Both the position numbers and the translations under genes were made by a program. From Neelides folsomi (lineage: Eukaryota > Arthropoda > Collembola > Neelipleona > Neelidae), in the NCBI GenBank assembly GCA_034687125.1, contig JAQGBZ010000038.1, forward strand, positions 124,001 to 188,000: a stretch of 64,000 nt of DNA, in the 5' to 3' direction. Shown here piece by piece: positions 12,901 to 27,900 of this stretch. Under the pieces are notes generated by a model that was given only the letters and a program-made list of their open reading frames with translations, did no database searches and had not been told where the DNA came from. Numbering within the stretch: the stretch's first letter is position 1; each line of letters starts with the position of its first letter.

Positions 12901-15900
12901 GGAAAAATTCAGTTAAACAATTGGTATCGGAACGATGAATAATATAGTTAAGAATAAAAGTTAATTAAAGATAAATAAAAACAATATATGAAAAACCCAT
13001 TACGTTTTACTTTAAAACAGAAAAACAAAATCGAGACAACTTTCATTTTCAAATGCCTCAAGACAAATTAGGATAGAAACTGAAAATATTGAGACATTCT
13101 AAAATGCACATTTGCATATAGAGTACAAAAACAAACTGACGCTGAACTAATATTTATTTCAAGGAATTAAGTGAGGAAGGAAACGAATGGCAAGGCTAAT
13201 TTAAAATAAGTGAAATATCATGAATTTAACATTCAAAGTTAATTAACGGCTGGTAAAATTCTGGCTCTTCCATGTCTAATTTATAGATTCCATCAAATTA
13301 TATGGTTTCGGGAAAAAGCATGGGAAGTTTTAATAAGATTGAGCAATAAAAGTGAATCACTCAAATCATTCTCGTTTTCAAACCATTTTATAAAAATATT
13401 CCTATCTGCACATAATACTTTGTTGCTGCTGTGAGATATGGTCGGAGATTCACACATGTTTTTATATACAGTGATTTATTGGGCAAACCCCCTCCATAAT
13501 AACAGTTTTACATCTTCTACAATTTACAATGGTTTATTCTAGACAAAGATCTACAAATATACAAAACGAATTAAATATAAATATTTCATCTTTTTTGTAC
13601 ATTTTGTACACATGTGAAGATGTGCTGGAAAATATACACGGACGTAATGTATTTAATATAGGTAGTAAAGTTGAAATTAGATAATATGTTTTTACTATAC
13701 ACATGTTTCCAGATATCCTATCTGTACTTTCAAGGTATAGAGAAATGAACATTATACTTTACGAGATGATAAACACAAAGGACAAAAGGATTTAGATAGG
13801 GGTTAGGTAAGGTATAAAGTTTATTAGGAGTTCAAAAGAAAAAGTGATTAAGAGTTGAGCTCAATTATATTCTTGGGAAATGACTTCTACGCAGAAGAGG
13901 ATTCTCATGAAGGGAGAATGGAGAGAAAATCAAAAGTTAATTATAATTGTTATTCCTCTAGGTTTAAGGATTTAAGGAAAATTATACACATTAATTAAAA
14001 AGCAAGAGGAAATGGAATTAAGGACCATTTTAATTAAAACAAAGCATCAATGCTCGAGCAAACATAACAATGAAGGCGGACAAAAAATTAAAAGAGGAAA
14101 AGCTTCATTAATGATAAAAGTAAATAATGTATATATAAGAATTTACAGCACCTTTCGGAGAGTCGAATCGGTTCGGGACGGATTTGGTTCTATTAGCATC
14201 TCTAGATTTAATAAACTTATCCCTTCGCTCGTTAAGGACTACAGGGCGATGATGATTGTTATTATTAGAAGCTGTCAAAGATGGTTCCAACATCCCAGTG
14301 TCGATCTCATTGAGAGACTCAAACTTTTGCCATTTGGCCAATTGGCCCTCATCAAGTCGCCCGGGCTTCTTCGCTGATTCCTCGCCCATTGAAAAAGTTG
14401 GGAAATGAGTTGAACTTTTTTCCTTTTGACTATTCCGCTGACTCTTTGTCCCATCTTGGTCACTCCCACGTTCTGGTTCCACTTTTCGCAACAGTGAGGA
14501 GATGAGACGACGGTTTTTACTTTTATTCTCATTCGGAAGATTTTTCTTAAGCTCAAAAAACTCTAAATTCTCCTCAAGGTCGTCAGAATCGGAATGAATG
14601 CTTTCAGGAGTGCCCTGTTGAACCGAAGGAAAATTATGATGTGAATTGGGGCGTTTGGTGCGTTCGACAGTTGTGGGTTTCAGAAGCTCTGTGCTTGGTC
14701 CTTGACTCATCGGAGGCTCCGAGGATTTTTTCCGTGAAAGCCCGGGAAGTGGAACGGGAGTTTTTTTCGGGCCGTCTTGGTCATAAGAACCATAAGGTGC
14801 AGACTTTGGGCGCAGTGTCGGGTCTTTGTTCTCATGCGACTTGAGGGATAGAAAAGCGGCTTCTAAGGCATTGTCTGGAAGTACTTTAATCCCAATTTTG
14901 GCCATTGGGTTTCTCGCCGAGGAAGAAGTTACGGGATAGGCTCCGGGCTTGCGAGTTTCTTCGCTTTTAGCTCGGTCTGGTCGAGGCTTAGGCTTCGGTT
15001 TTGGCCCACTCTCCGGTTGCGTAAGGTCAGAAGCCGAAATTTCGCGAGGTTTCGTGCGTGGCGGAGGCAACGGCGTGGAATCAAAATGGCTTTCAGCGGC
15101 TAAAGTCATCAACAGTCGTGCAATGTACAAATGCATAGAAGCGAAAGAGAAATTATCGATTGTTAGTCGCTTAATAATGTCTAAATCGAGTCAACTAAGC
15201 GTGGAATTGCTATCTACTTCTAAAATGTATTTGCATAAATACTCGCATTATCTACTGCAATGTTCTAACTACAAAAAGACTACTAAAAAGTGTAATTCAT
15301 GGGTGAAAGTGTAATGAAATAGAATGAATATTCATTCTTTAAGTGCAATTTTTGGTAAATGCAGATATCTCTTATTAATATTTACTTGTTTGGAAATAAT
15401 GAATATTTACATAAATATTAATATAATACATAATTACAATATGTGCAAAGGGTAATTTTCCTAGTTTTATACATAATATGTAAATCAGTCCTATTTTTGT
15501 AGTAAATCTATTAACATATAATTAAATGCGGAATATGATCGTGCAATTTAGCGATTTTACTTTGTAATTAATTTTTAACTGGTTATATTTTAAAAACTGT
15601 TTTGATATTTATTTTTATTGAAGGTAAAATAAAGATATGAAACAACTTCAATCTTTCATTAAGATCTTATCCAAAAGATCAAATACCTATGACGTAAGTA
15701 AGAAGGAGCTTAAGAAAATATTTGTTATTTGAATTTTACATCTTGACTATATATTAAAAAGAATAATAATGAGTGACTGAGATGAGGCACGGGTCTATTC
15801 AGTCTCGTCAGTCAGATCTTTTAGTTTTGGAGGTTAGATCAAAGAAAAACATTTCATGAAAAGGTTCATTACAAAAAGAACTTCCGACTGAGGAGCTCCA

Positions 15901-18900
15901 TAAATACATGAACAGTAAATACAGTCGAGTGAGCTTCCCTCATTAATGAACTGACTGACTCTGGGAGAGTTTCTTTGAAACTTTTGAAACAAGTCCCGAT
16001 TTCAAATTCATCTCCTTCTTTATTTAACCCTGATTATGATTACTCAAACAAACTCATTTTTTCCATATCTAAACCTAAACAAACTCGGATCTTTTTTGAA
16101 GAAGCGACTCCAAATTGTTAAAGAACGATTCCCATTTCCCTGCCTCAACATGAGGACCGTTCGCCCTGAGCGAGCAAATTAACTTACTAGAAATGAGAGA
16201 GTTAACAAGTGGGAGTCTCTTACCTTCATGGTTGTTAATACTGGCACTAGTAGCGGGATCTTCTACTGCAGGATATTTAGCAGGGCTATCACTACGCGCC
16301 TCCAATGCTTTCCCTTGGTCGGGCAAAGGCGAGGGCGAGGTGGAATGGCTACTTAAGGAGGACACGGAGGAGGAAATCGGAACTTCGGCTTTCGAATCGC
16401 CCAGTCTAATTGGCCGTTCTTTCCCAGAGGATTCTCCATCAGTCGTTTCTTCTTCCGGGCTTTCGCTTTGAGCCGGAAGACCGGAAGATCCACCAGGCGG
16501 CTTTGGGGCCTTCCTCTTCCTCAACCCGCCATTGGAGGAGGCCAAAGATGTGGACGAGACGCTTGACACAGTTGTTAAATTTGTTTTCGGAACCATCCCC
16601 AGCGGACTTCCTCCGGATGCCCTAGTTTAATTAACAAAACTTTGACATCCAATGCTTTTATCATTTGACCGACTATTTTCATTCATCTCTCGATTGAACT
16701 ATTTTCAAACAATAATATTTGTTTGTTCTAGATTAAAGAGGCAAATTCGCTTTAATTGCTTAATTCTCACAAACAATGCAACGTCAAGTAAAGTTTAAAT
16801 ACTCTACATGGACTAGTACATGATACAGTAGAACTGTATCATACTTAATTTTCAAAGTTCTCCATAATTTTAGCCATTTTTATTGAGAATCTCCTGGGTG
16901 GGTTTGATGTCTGAATGTGAGGTGAATTCATAATGAAAGATCCAATCTCTGAAACTTTTATGTCTGAAATACTTTTGGTTTTGTCGTTGGGGAAAGAGAG
17001 TCAAATGATAACGGCGTCGAGCGAAGCTCGATAAAAACATTAATAGATAAAATTCCTGGGACGAATCCCGAAGTGAATGGAATTGTTCTGCTTTTGTTCC
17101 AGGGTGCCCTTGAACAGCTTCATATTCTCATTTGAAGGTTATTAAAAGGGCTCATGTGGAAGTGAAAAACTATGTAATGTTCCCACCATCAAGATTCCGA
17201 ACGCCCCTCACTCTAATCCCATTTGAACAATCCGTAAAGAACATCAACGTATAGAATAGAGATATGTAATATAATACTTAAATACGTATACTCATATATT
17301 TTATATTTAAGAACATAAAATCATAAAGGGGTTCTATTATGCCTCACCGACTATGAATCTCCTGCTGTTCCGAAACGAGTGAAGATTCGTGGTAGCCGCT
17401 GCTGTCTGAACTTTGCCGTGAATGATTGATCGGAAGATTTCTAGGCGGGTCCTTGGGCGGTTCTTTTTTCTTAGGAGTCATTTTCCCTTCAGGACCATCG
17501 TCACGGAAGGAGTCTTTAAGCGGGGGGCCTTGTGGGGTCGGCGGAAGTGGAGCGGCTCGCTTTTTCGGTTTTCCTGTTGTTCCCTCCATGGTTTTGACAG
17601 GGGCCTTTGGGAGGGCAGAACTCGTACCGGAACTCGAACTGGCGTTGCTCACCGAGTTGCTCAATTTCAATTTCGGACGGAGCGGGGGCAAAGGTGAGAT
17701 TGAACGAGAATCATCAGAGCGCGATGGTGAATTTCCTCTTCCGCTCAATGCGCTTTCGCTGCTCACACTGCTGTCACCAACACTCTGCACCAGAAACACA
17801 AATGTCAAAAACAGACATCGACATTCCCCATTAATTACCAATATCTGTCAAGATGGTAATCAACGTGCCTCAAAGATTAGATAAATATTTATAAGGGATT
17901 TGCATAGTTGAGATAAGGAATAAGATTTAATTGATTCGAAGTTTTTTAAATGTGAAACTTTAACTTCTCTAAGCTAAACAATGATGTAATGTATATGGTA
18001 GATGTTCTATTTCTAAATACACGTTTTATGATTATCAATAAATACCTGAATAAGTAAGTTAATTGCTTACAAAGTAAACAAGTAAATTACCAGGCTGTAG
18101 AATAAAAACAATTATACCCATTTGTTTAAGTTAATAAAAGATTAACAGATAAATATGTAATATAAAATAATAATTTGATCATATTGAGGCTAATATTAAT
18201 TAAGTGTTCAATTATAACTTACTACTATACAACTACCTATATACCAAAACATTATAGTATGGTATATGTACGAGTTATGGATAACTTAAAGTATGAAATT
18301 GTAGGTTACAATGAGTATTCAACACCTGTCCTAAATCCTATACCCCAAACCCAATACTTCTTAATTACCTCCCATTATGAATTGTATAACGCTAAAAGAA
18401 ATAATTATAGTGGAAAATAGTAGATGATTATTAAAGGATTTAAAGGTATATAATAGTAGGTATAAGTAATTGAAGATTTACCGATGCATTTATCTTCGAA
18501 AGAAGTGAAGAAATGAGAAAGAAAAAAACGAAGATGCCCTTATTAAAAACAAGTTAAATTATAATTGCGCTTTAATTGCTAAGTTTTATGAAATTGCTTT
18601 TAAATGACTTTTCCCTATTGTAGACACATGAATACAGATAACCTTTTGTTTTGTGCCAGAATAAATTCTCCTATCATTTCGCAAATGGATAAACTTATCT
18701 AATCAAATACCTTCTACTTAAATTAAAATATTGCTAATACAAATACTAATATAATAATACACATGCTTTAAGTTATAGTTAGGTATTATATGTATGGGAT
18801 TTGTATCCTGCAATAAAATAAGCTATGAGCAATTTTAATTATAAACCACCTTTGCAACTTATTGGTGAACATTGAAAATAAATTGGGCTGTAATATCTAA

Positions 18901-21900
18901 ACTAAATACCTTAATAAGTATGTAAATTGGCAATATGTAAACAGTGAAAGGACAATAAATACTTGTCAAATATGGGACATGTGATACAATTAGCTAAATA
19001 ACATTAACATTAAGTACAGGTATGCGTAAAATTGGCGTAATTTGTCAAGAACACATACTTATAAGTTATAAGTATAAGTATTAACACTTTATATGTGAAT
19101 CTCGCTATTACGATAATCGTAAACCAGGTAGACAATTTATTTATAAACTATTAATTATTTCGTAAAAATTCTATCTCATGTTTTGTACTGACAAGTTTAA
19201 GCCTATTGTAAAATTGAGATGTCAATTGGGCAACTAATTTTAAATGTTAGCCAACAATCATCGGGTAAGAAACTCGCGAGTTAAACGAAGAGTAAAACAG
19301 TTGACCACAAATCATGTAAATCCTTAATGAACCTATCTTGTAAAGCATTTGCAATTTAAATAAATCTTCAAGTTTTCTGCTCGTGGTTAGTCCTTAGTCA
19401 AGCTAAATCTTCTAATCTGTAATTTTTTAACCATTTGCGTCATACAAATAAAATGAATTTAATTTTAAAAGACATAGATTTACAAACCAAGTAAATCAAA
19501 TAACCTTAAATTGAATTAAATATAAGCATCGAACATTATATCATATATTATAACAAAAATTAAATCATCACTTTTCGTCTCTTGGACCTATTTAATTTCT
19601 AATAATGAAGTTTAATAAATAATATAAAATGTTCATTAGCGTAAATACTCATATACTTATGCGTCTAGAAATATAGCTTGAGTAAAAGATGGCTGGTTTT
19701 CGCGAAGAGTTAAGCATTTCATTAAAGATGGTTTGAGATGTAAAGTAAGAATCTGTAAAGTGTGAAGATTGACTGACAATGAGAAGGAAGGAAAATATTT
19801 ATGGAAAGATGGATGAACCTGGAAGATTGATTATCTCGTCCTTATTCAATTTATCCATTGTTACATTATTGGACTCACCGATCGACTATGCTTGAAAGCT
19901 GAATCAAGGCATCCTTTTGTCCTTCCTTCCTCCTGCAAAGCCATTATATCAGCAGTCGAAACAGAGCTGTTGATCCTTGAATTGCGCGACACGACAGTCA
20001 GCTCTTGTAGACCAAAATCCCCTACGCGACTTTTCAATGGGAGCTTCTCCTCGAGATTGACTGGGGAAAAGGATTGACATTATCTTCAGTTCCTCATCGC
20101 TCAAAAACTCTCCACTTTTGATGAAATGAAAATAGGTTGATTAAAGAGGATTAAATACCTGGATGCCTAATTTCGTATTTTGAAATATCAAGGTTTTTCT
20201 CTTGGCAAACTTCCTGGAGAATATCGTTGAGAATTGTTTTAGGACTCACTCTCATTACATACAATTGTTTTCGTGGGAGGTGAACCTATTGAAAGAATTT
20301 ACAATTTTAATAAAAAATAAAATCATTCAGAATTTTTTCAATTAAAAAAAAATTACGACTCAACATTATAACAATAGAGGTGGACCATAAATACATAAAT
20401 AAATCTACGAACGCGTAATAATAAACAGATAAAAAACTGACCTACATTTCCTACTCGCACGTCTACTTTTAAGAACTTTTAAATAAATAAATCTACTTTG
20501 TGAGAAAACCATCCAAAGCAATTTAATTCTGCTAATATACGCGCCCACTAACCTTTACAAGAATTGAACTAGCGGCTTCATTTATTGTGCAAAATAATAA
20601 GTTTATGTTAAAGACATGATCCCAAATAGCCCATAAATACAGACTTTATACTTTAATAGATCGAAGTTAAAGATAATATTTACGACCAGACAGAGGTGAA
20701 GTCATAATAAATCCTCTTCAACTAATCTCCGTAATTTGTGTGGAGATTAACTCTCAGCTTTCTCTCGCATGGTTTACAATGAATGGAAGAACAATGAAAA
20801 AGAATACAATTTTGAACGATCCGAAACGCAAAGAGGTAAGCAGTAAAATTTAACGATAGAGAAGGAAGCCGTCCAACCGTGTAATTTCCTTCAAATGACC
20901 ACAGACAGGGTTGGAAATGATTCCCTCAAGAGCACGAAAAGGCGGAAAAGGTGAACTATTAGATCATGTCCAATCAATAAAGTAAAAGTAAGGCAAGAAA
21001 ATAAGGCAGAAAAAAGACGGAGCTTATTATATACCCAAAACAATGAAAGAATACAACATACTTAAAGATATATAATATGTATTTAATATTATTATCTTCA
21101 ATGCACCAAATTTACTCTTACATTTAGTGTAAAGGCATTTTTAAGAAATTGGTGCTCAAATCAAAACTGGCCAATTTATTAGAGTGAGTTGGAGATTCTT
21201 ATTCTTAAATACATATAAAATACTTTTATTGTATTGGTAAGTATACCTATAGGTATATTAAATATATTATTGTATAAAAGCAAAAAATGTTCTACATATG
21301 TAATAAGATAAGTACATATCTTACACCCTTTATTCTACACCACAACATTGACGAAATGTATGTATTTAAGATGTTTTTTAGTGGACAAAAGCTTATTAAT
21401 GATTCGAGTTATTATATTTCGCAATAAAGTTTGAAAAAAGCAGTCTTTCCATTTTCAAGCTGAGACTCGTAAAGTGCGTTGAACAAATATTAGCAAATAA
21501 AAGCATCATTTAGGAGGAAAATTGAGTCGATTTAATCTTAAGGATTGTTTTCGCGAATAAAGTGAGTCAAAATTTCATGGGTTTTGCTTACCTGCAATCT
21601 GAAAGTCTGTTCAAAAGGCTGATTTGCGAGTTTGGCAGGCTGTTTTTTGACTATGATATATTCATTGACTTGGTTTTTTGGCACAATTTCTATCGTCGTT
21701 GTGTCTAGAGCTCCTGTTAAACAAAGAGAGAAATTAACCAATTCGTCTTTTTTCCCATCTTCTTAAATGTAGCATGAGGTCTATCTCGTTTAAGTTGTTG
21801 ATTGATCGAGTCATTTGGAAAAGGCATTGATAAAGAATAGATGATCGGTTCCACTCAATTGATTCTATTATGTTTCCTTTTGATTAAAGAGAAAACCATT

Positions 21901-24900
21901 TGCTCGTGGGAAAAAGTAAAATTGGAATGTAGAAAAATAAAAAGAATCTTTTAGACCAACAAATCGGAACCAAAAACAAATACATAAATTAAATTAAAAG
22001 AGAAATTCCCACTAAAGTCTTCAAGTGGGTTCAATTTAATGAAACTCTTATTAGACTTTAAAAAAACAAACTCTCCCTATTTACAAATACATAATGAAAA
22101 GTCATAAAGCCTTTAAATTCATCCATCTCTATATTTAGTCATTCGTTCCTCAATGATGATTTCTTAAAGGTTCATGTATTTATTATCAGGTCAGGTTTAA
22201 TCAATTGCGTTATATTGTTAAGTAAAAATATAAATAATTGGCAGTGTGATCCACAGCGGTTGTAATTAATTAAAAGATAAACTAAACTTGACTTACCAAT
22301 TGGAGTGCTCGGCTTGTAAGGTAATTCAATCCCTCGTTCGTTTTTTACTTGAACAATGTGACCGGCCGGTACTATCTTGTTCGCCGTTGCAACTTGAATG
22401 AGCAAGTCCATTATAGGAGTTCTGTAACAAAAGGACAGATGTATAAATGTATGTGTAAGAGTGACTTCTCCTCTTAAATTATTTAATCGACAGTGAAGCC
22501 TACGAACTTCAATGAAAAGATCTTCAGGAAATAGCCTTAATAACAAGTGAATGTGAAACGAGTTTCGCGTAAGTTTAATCCGCTGGGAAGATAGAATGTC
22601 CTTTTTGAAAGATATTTTCACTATTTATTACCTTCAAGATTGTAGCCCTTTGGAGTCCTTATAGGAAAATCATTGGTCCCCAATTACATTATTATAGGTC
22701 ATATAGCCCAGATCCAATCAAATAATGTATTTTCCTAATTCCTACTTAACAATCAGATAAATTCATAATATAACTAACATTGTCGAGATTCCAATCCCAT
22801 CTCTTTCCCGCTTTTCACGCATATTATCAAATAAATTAGAGTCATCCTTGATTGACTCATAACAAGATTCTCCTCCACTCCTTTGGATTCAGGAAGAGAG
22901 AAAATTGTGATGGGAGACAGCTGCTGCTCGATCATTCCCTCGTTATGCTCCGTGTATATACCATCATAATAAACAGTGGAAACAAATTGAATCAACGAAA
23001 AAGTGATAAAGGCAACTCGAAGAAACGAGTACAAGATTGTTTTATTTGTCTTTAAATTGATTTAAATTCCTCATCTCTCTCTCCAAGAGAGTTGTAAATG
23101 ACCCACAAAGCAAGACTCTTCACATTCACATCACCTTTATGCATGTAAAATTGTAATGAGGAGAAAAGTTTTCATTTTGGCAACAAGCATTAAAATGTTC
23201 CTCCATATTTGTGCTGATAGGGAAGGTATCTGAGCATCAATAATTTCCGCAGGAGCGATTGTTTTCGACGACGACGACGCTAAAGCTAATTCAATATGTT
23301 TCTTTCACATTCGTTTATTGTCAAGATGAAAAGAATGAGTGCCGACGAGTGTTCATAGTTCTTTGAACAACTTCCTACTTTGTTCTCGCTAATGAATTGA
23401 AAAGGATTTTTGCAAAATAATTGGGGTATATACTTTTTACAAATACAAATATTTATGGAATGTAATAAACTTTACCTTTAGATAGAATAAATTAGGCATG
23501 CATACACAAATATGCAATTATCGAAATAATTTTACATATTGACTTCCTACAAAATACTCTATTATACATTGTAATGGAACGAAATTCTTTTTCTAATTTG
23601 AAATTTGACATTTTGATTAAATAGATTCTTGAAATTCCAGAATAGGGTTAGTTATATAATAAAACTACATGGTAAATTACCATAAAATAAAGTCTTTTCA
23701 ACGATAACATTAAATAAATGGAATAAAGCTGTAAATATGTATTGAGCCATTTTAATAATTTTTATAATATCTTGAAATTCAAAATTTTGTTGAATATGTG
23801 GTACAGGTTGAATATAGGCTAAAATGTATTGGTAGAATTCAGCAAATAAAGATAATCTCAAAAAACTCAAAAAATCCATATAAGTGAAATTAGAGATTCA
23901 CATGAATTTTAATTATCTTTAAATTATTATACGTTATAATGGTGAAAAATAATCATTAGAAAGAAAGTTTTCATATAAGACTTGTACCGATATACTCCTC
24001 TTCCAATAAATTAAGAGTACTATATTTTACATTAATTACAATAAATTCCTTTCCCAGTAAATAACCCAAGTAAGATCTATAGGATAAGTCTACATCTAAT
24101 TCATGATAATTTATAAACTTCCTTTTAAAGGCATTTAAATTGAACAATATTTAAATTTTCTCCTTACTTTCTACTGACGGTCATTCGTTGAGACTTTTTC
24201 GATGGAAGGATGACAAGGAGATCCATCATTCCTTCGAGCAGATCCGGCGGTGTATCTTCGGTCACTTCCCGAACGACGGGATGAACAGCCGGGGCTTTGT
24301 TCTGCGGCGGAGGAGCCATCCCACTCGCTGTACTCCCACGTCTGAAATAACCAATTTGGTTAAAGATTGATTTTATCGAGAACTCTCTGAGAAGTTATTA
24401 GTCGAGCTCCTTAGAAGGCATCTTTTGTCTCCTGATTACATTTCAGATACCAAAAGACTTTCTTTCAACCCCTCCAAGACTTACACAACTTGGAAATAAC
24501 TTCATTCCCTGATGGTGAATATGAGGCAAGGCTAAACCACAGGAAACTTAATAATGTCTTCATATAATAATAATGATGAACAATTACACATGTTTGAAAC
24601 CTATTTAACTCCAGGGCTCAAAAAATAGAGGGGAGGAGATCAAACAATGAAACTGTATTTTCTATATGTCCACTCATCTTGATGAGAAATGATCAAGAAA
24701 TTGAATTGTTTTTGAGATTGGACAATTATATTACATAAGTGGTCATGCGGTTCTCCTTAGGCTCATAAATCCCTTTATTAAAAGGCACAATTTGAAAATG
24801 TAAATTATTCCTAATGACACTTGTATCGTAATTCCAATTCAACTGGTAAGTATACGTTGTAAAAAACATTAAATCTTCATTTGCGAATACAGTTAGTCAT

Positions 24901-27900
24901 GCATATAACCAAAATTAAAATGAACTGTAACTCAAGTTGTTGGGATAAATTATAAGATTCGGTCAATGTCTTTCAACTAAGTTTATAAAATATCTATTAT
25001 AAGTTTATATACTTTGTAATTATTTATTATTAATTAATACGAATGAATCTTGTCAATTATTAATCTACTCTAAGAGAACTTGATATGAAACAAGGAGAAT
25101 TGAATAATTGAACGAAGATCAATCAAATTATAGTATTATTAAATAAAAATCTATTAAACTCGCAAATCAAGATAATAGCTGTTTGAAAAAAATGCATTGA
25201 CATAACTTTACCTTTTAACTTTTCTAAGTTTCGTCATAATCAAATTGCAGAATTGCACTCTTGAATTAGAGGGTGAAGCCATCTTTCAAATTATGTCTAC
25301 CAATTTGGCGACTAATTTACTTTAAGAGTACACAACACCAAGTTTATAAAACTTGCAAAAGGAATTGTCAGAAATAAGCACCAAAAAATCATGAATTAAT
25401 AACAATTTCTCTTTGAGTTGGATCTTTACAATAGAGAAGTGAAGCAGAAAGACAGAAGAACATGACAAAAGTTATTCAAATAACTCGTTGTGCACCACAT
25501 AAATATCTACACATGAATAATAAATTGGAAAGGAATGGTCCAAATTGGTCCGTTAATTGAGAAGAAAATAATAAGCATTTGGAAGTGTGGATCTAATTTT
25601 AATACACGACATTTTCTTTCAGACTCGTTTCATCATCAATTCGGCACAATTCTTATTTAATTATTCAACAATCACAAGTGCAACATAATAGAGTAACTAT
25701 TCAAATATATAATCCCAAAAATTTCATTGCTTTTCAAAATCCCACATTCTTATTAGAATATAAAAGTACATATAGGTAGATATAAGAACAGTTAAGCAAC
25801 CGTTAAATTTTAGTTAAGAATAAATCAATTTTTTTCTTTGACTCTTCTTTATCATTTGAACAACGTAATTAGCATTCACTTAACGTCACGACGCCAAACA
25901 ACGCAAAAAATGAGTAAGATGATCCTAATAATAGAATCTTATCCAGTACGAATGTTTGTTTAATTAAGAGAATTTTGAACTATTGAAGGATTAAGTAAAA
26001 TGGCGATGAGGGATCGTTTGACTCTCAACTTGTTTACCTCTACCTTCCAAAAGGACAACTGAAGGGATACAAGAACTTTTCGCAATGAATAAGAAATTTA
26101 ATTATGCGATAAAAAGAGGAAATGGAAGGGTTGGAAGTTAGAAATCAAGTTCAAGTACAATACCACAACGGTTGGGTACACAGGTGAATCTGCTGGGAAA
26201 CATTCTCATATGATTCCTTCTTCACATTACTCATTTCAACTCCCAACGGACGTGGAGAGTTGTATCTGCGTAGTTATGTGCTAACTTCCAAGTTAAACAC
26301 GTTCGAGTTATAAAGCACATTAAATGCCTATCTCTATTTAATCCATGTTTTCTCATTAGAGGAAATAATGGTTCAAATCTGATCTTGAGAAAACTTGAAG
26401 CTTATAACCCAAGCTATATAACTTTTTACCAATCCTCAATTATAATTAATTTTAATGTGGAAAAAATTGAAATCGGAAAAGGATTAAGAATTACAATTTT
26501 ACGAAGAGTTTCCATTTTGTATTTAATGAACCTAAAGGGTCATTTAATAACAATAAAATGTTAATAATAATAAAATCTTTTAAGCCTAATGAAATTAATG
26601 ATAATAAATTAAAGGAAGCTGGAAAAAATCTTAAATTCTTAGGGAATTGGAATGGGTGGGAGGCCCGTGATTTATAATGATTAATTTGGGCCCAAATAGT
26701 AAATTGCATCCTTTAATTTTGTGGAGTGGATGAGAAGAGCGCATCCGGCAGAGATGTTCAGATCATTCCTCTGAATAATCTTTAAACCGGAAGATGAATA
26801 ATGATAAAAGCTTAAGATTCTAAACGAAGATTGAGGAGGAACTTCCACTTTCATCCTACCCATTCTTTTGAGGCAATTCTTTTTAAGGGGAATCTCTCGA
26901 GCTCCTCTAACTCTTGATGGGAACGGGGAAATGGAAATTGATAATAAAGAGGAAGTGGAAGGAAGGAGCACGATGAATGAATGAGAGCTCCTAACCATTA
27001 ACATTAAATCTACCTTATATTGTATTTGTTTCACTCTGGCCCCATTTTAATTGCTCACAGGGTCGAAAAGATCAAATTTCATGATACACGCGAAGCAGGC
27101 GGAGTTGACTGACAGGAGGTTTGCCAAATGGAATTTTGAAAAAGTAGCTGCATAAGAAATTGACAATTTTTCCCTTAATAACTCCACCAAGTGGATGTAC
27201 ATAATATCTACATACATATTTCCTATCCTTTTTCTTATTAGATGAAGGGGAAAAGCACCTTCAGCGAACCTGTTTCAAATATGATGAATACATATATTAA
27301 AACTGGGATCTCCGGCTGCAGGAATAAATTAGGGACGTGGCATAAATATTCAATTTACGATCCCTCCTGAACACTTTTCCATAGGTGGAAAAGAGGGGAA
27401 AAGCCATAGGTTATAAATTCCTCACAATAAGGTCGAGTCCGCAATAAATGGCCCAAAAAATGTCAACTCGTTAAATAAATAACTCTGCACTTCACCCATA
27501 AAACGCATCAATGGAGTCGAAAGAGATAGTGAGAGTTCTCCATCTGAGCCCCATTCACATACGGAAGAACTCTTATTTAAAAAGTACTGATATACTCATA
27601 CATTTAGGAATAGATACATACAAACATGTAGTAAGTATGTAGCATGTGTGCATGGTTCTCTTGTCTCTTAAGTGCTTTGCATTGTAATACTTTCTCGTTC
27701 ATTCCATATCACACAGACAGAAGGGAGCTTTCTACTTCAACGCCATTCATTAGTGGGCTGGAGATCTCGAAAAACGGTTTTCTATTCAAACATTCCATCT
27801 ACATAAACATTCTCGGGGCAGAGCCGAAAGGGAAATGTAGCACTTACTCAAATGTGGCTCAAATGACGAGGATGAACCTTTGAAATTGCGGATTCAAACG

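Noticed and set aside
22774-23034. 86-codon minus-strand frame in a cobl intron with a signal-peptide-like start
   Set aside because: The start is hydrophobic, but there is no family motif or paired splice signal, and an equally long frame overlaps it on the other strand.
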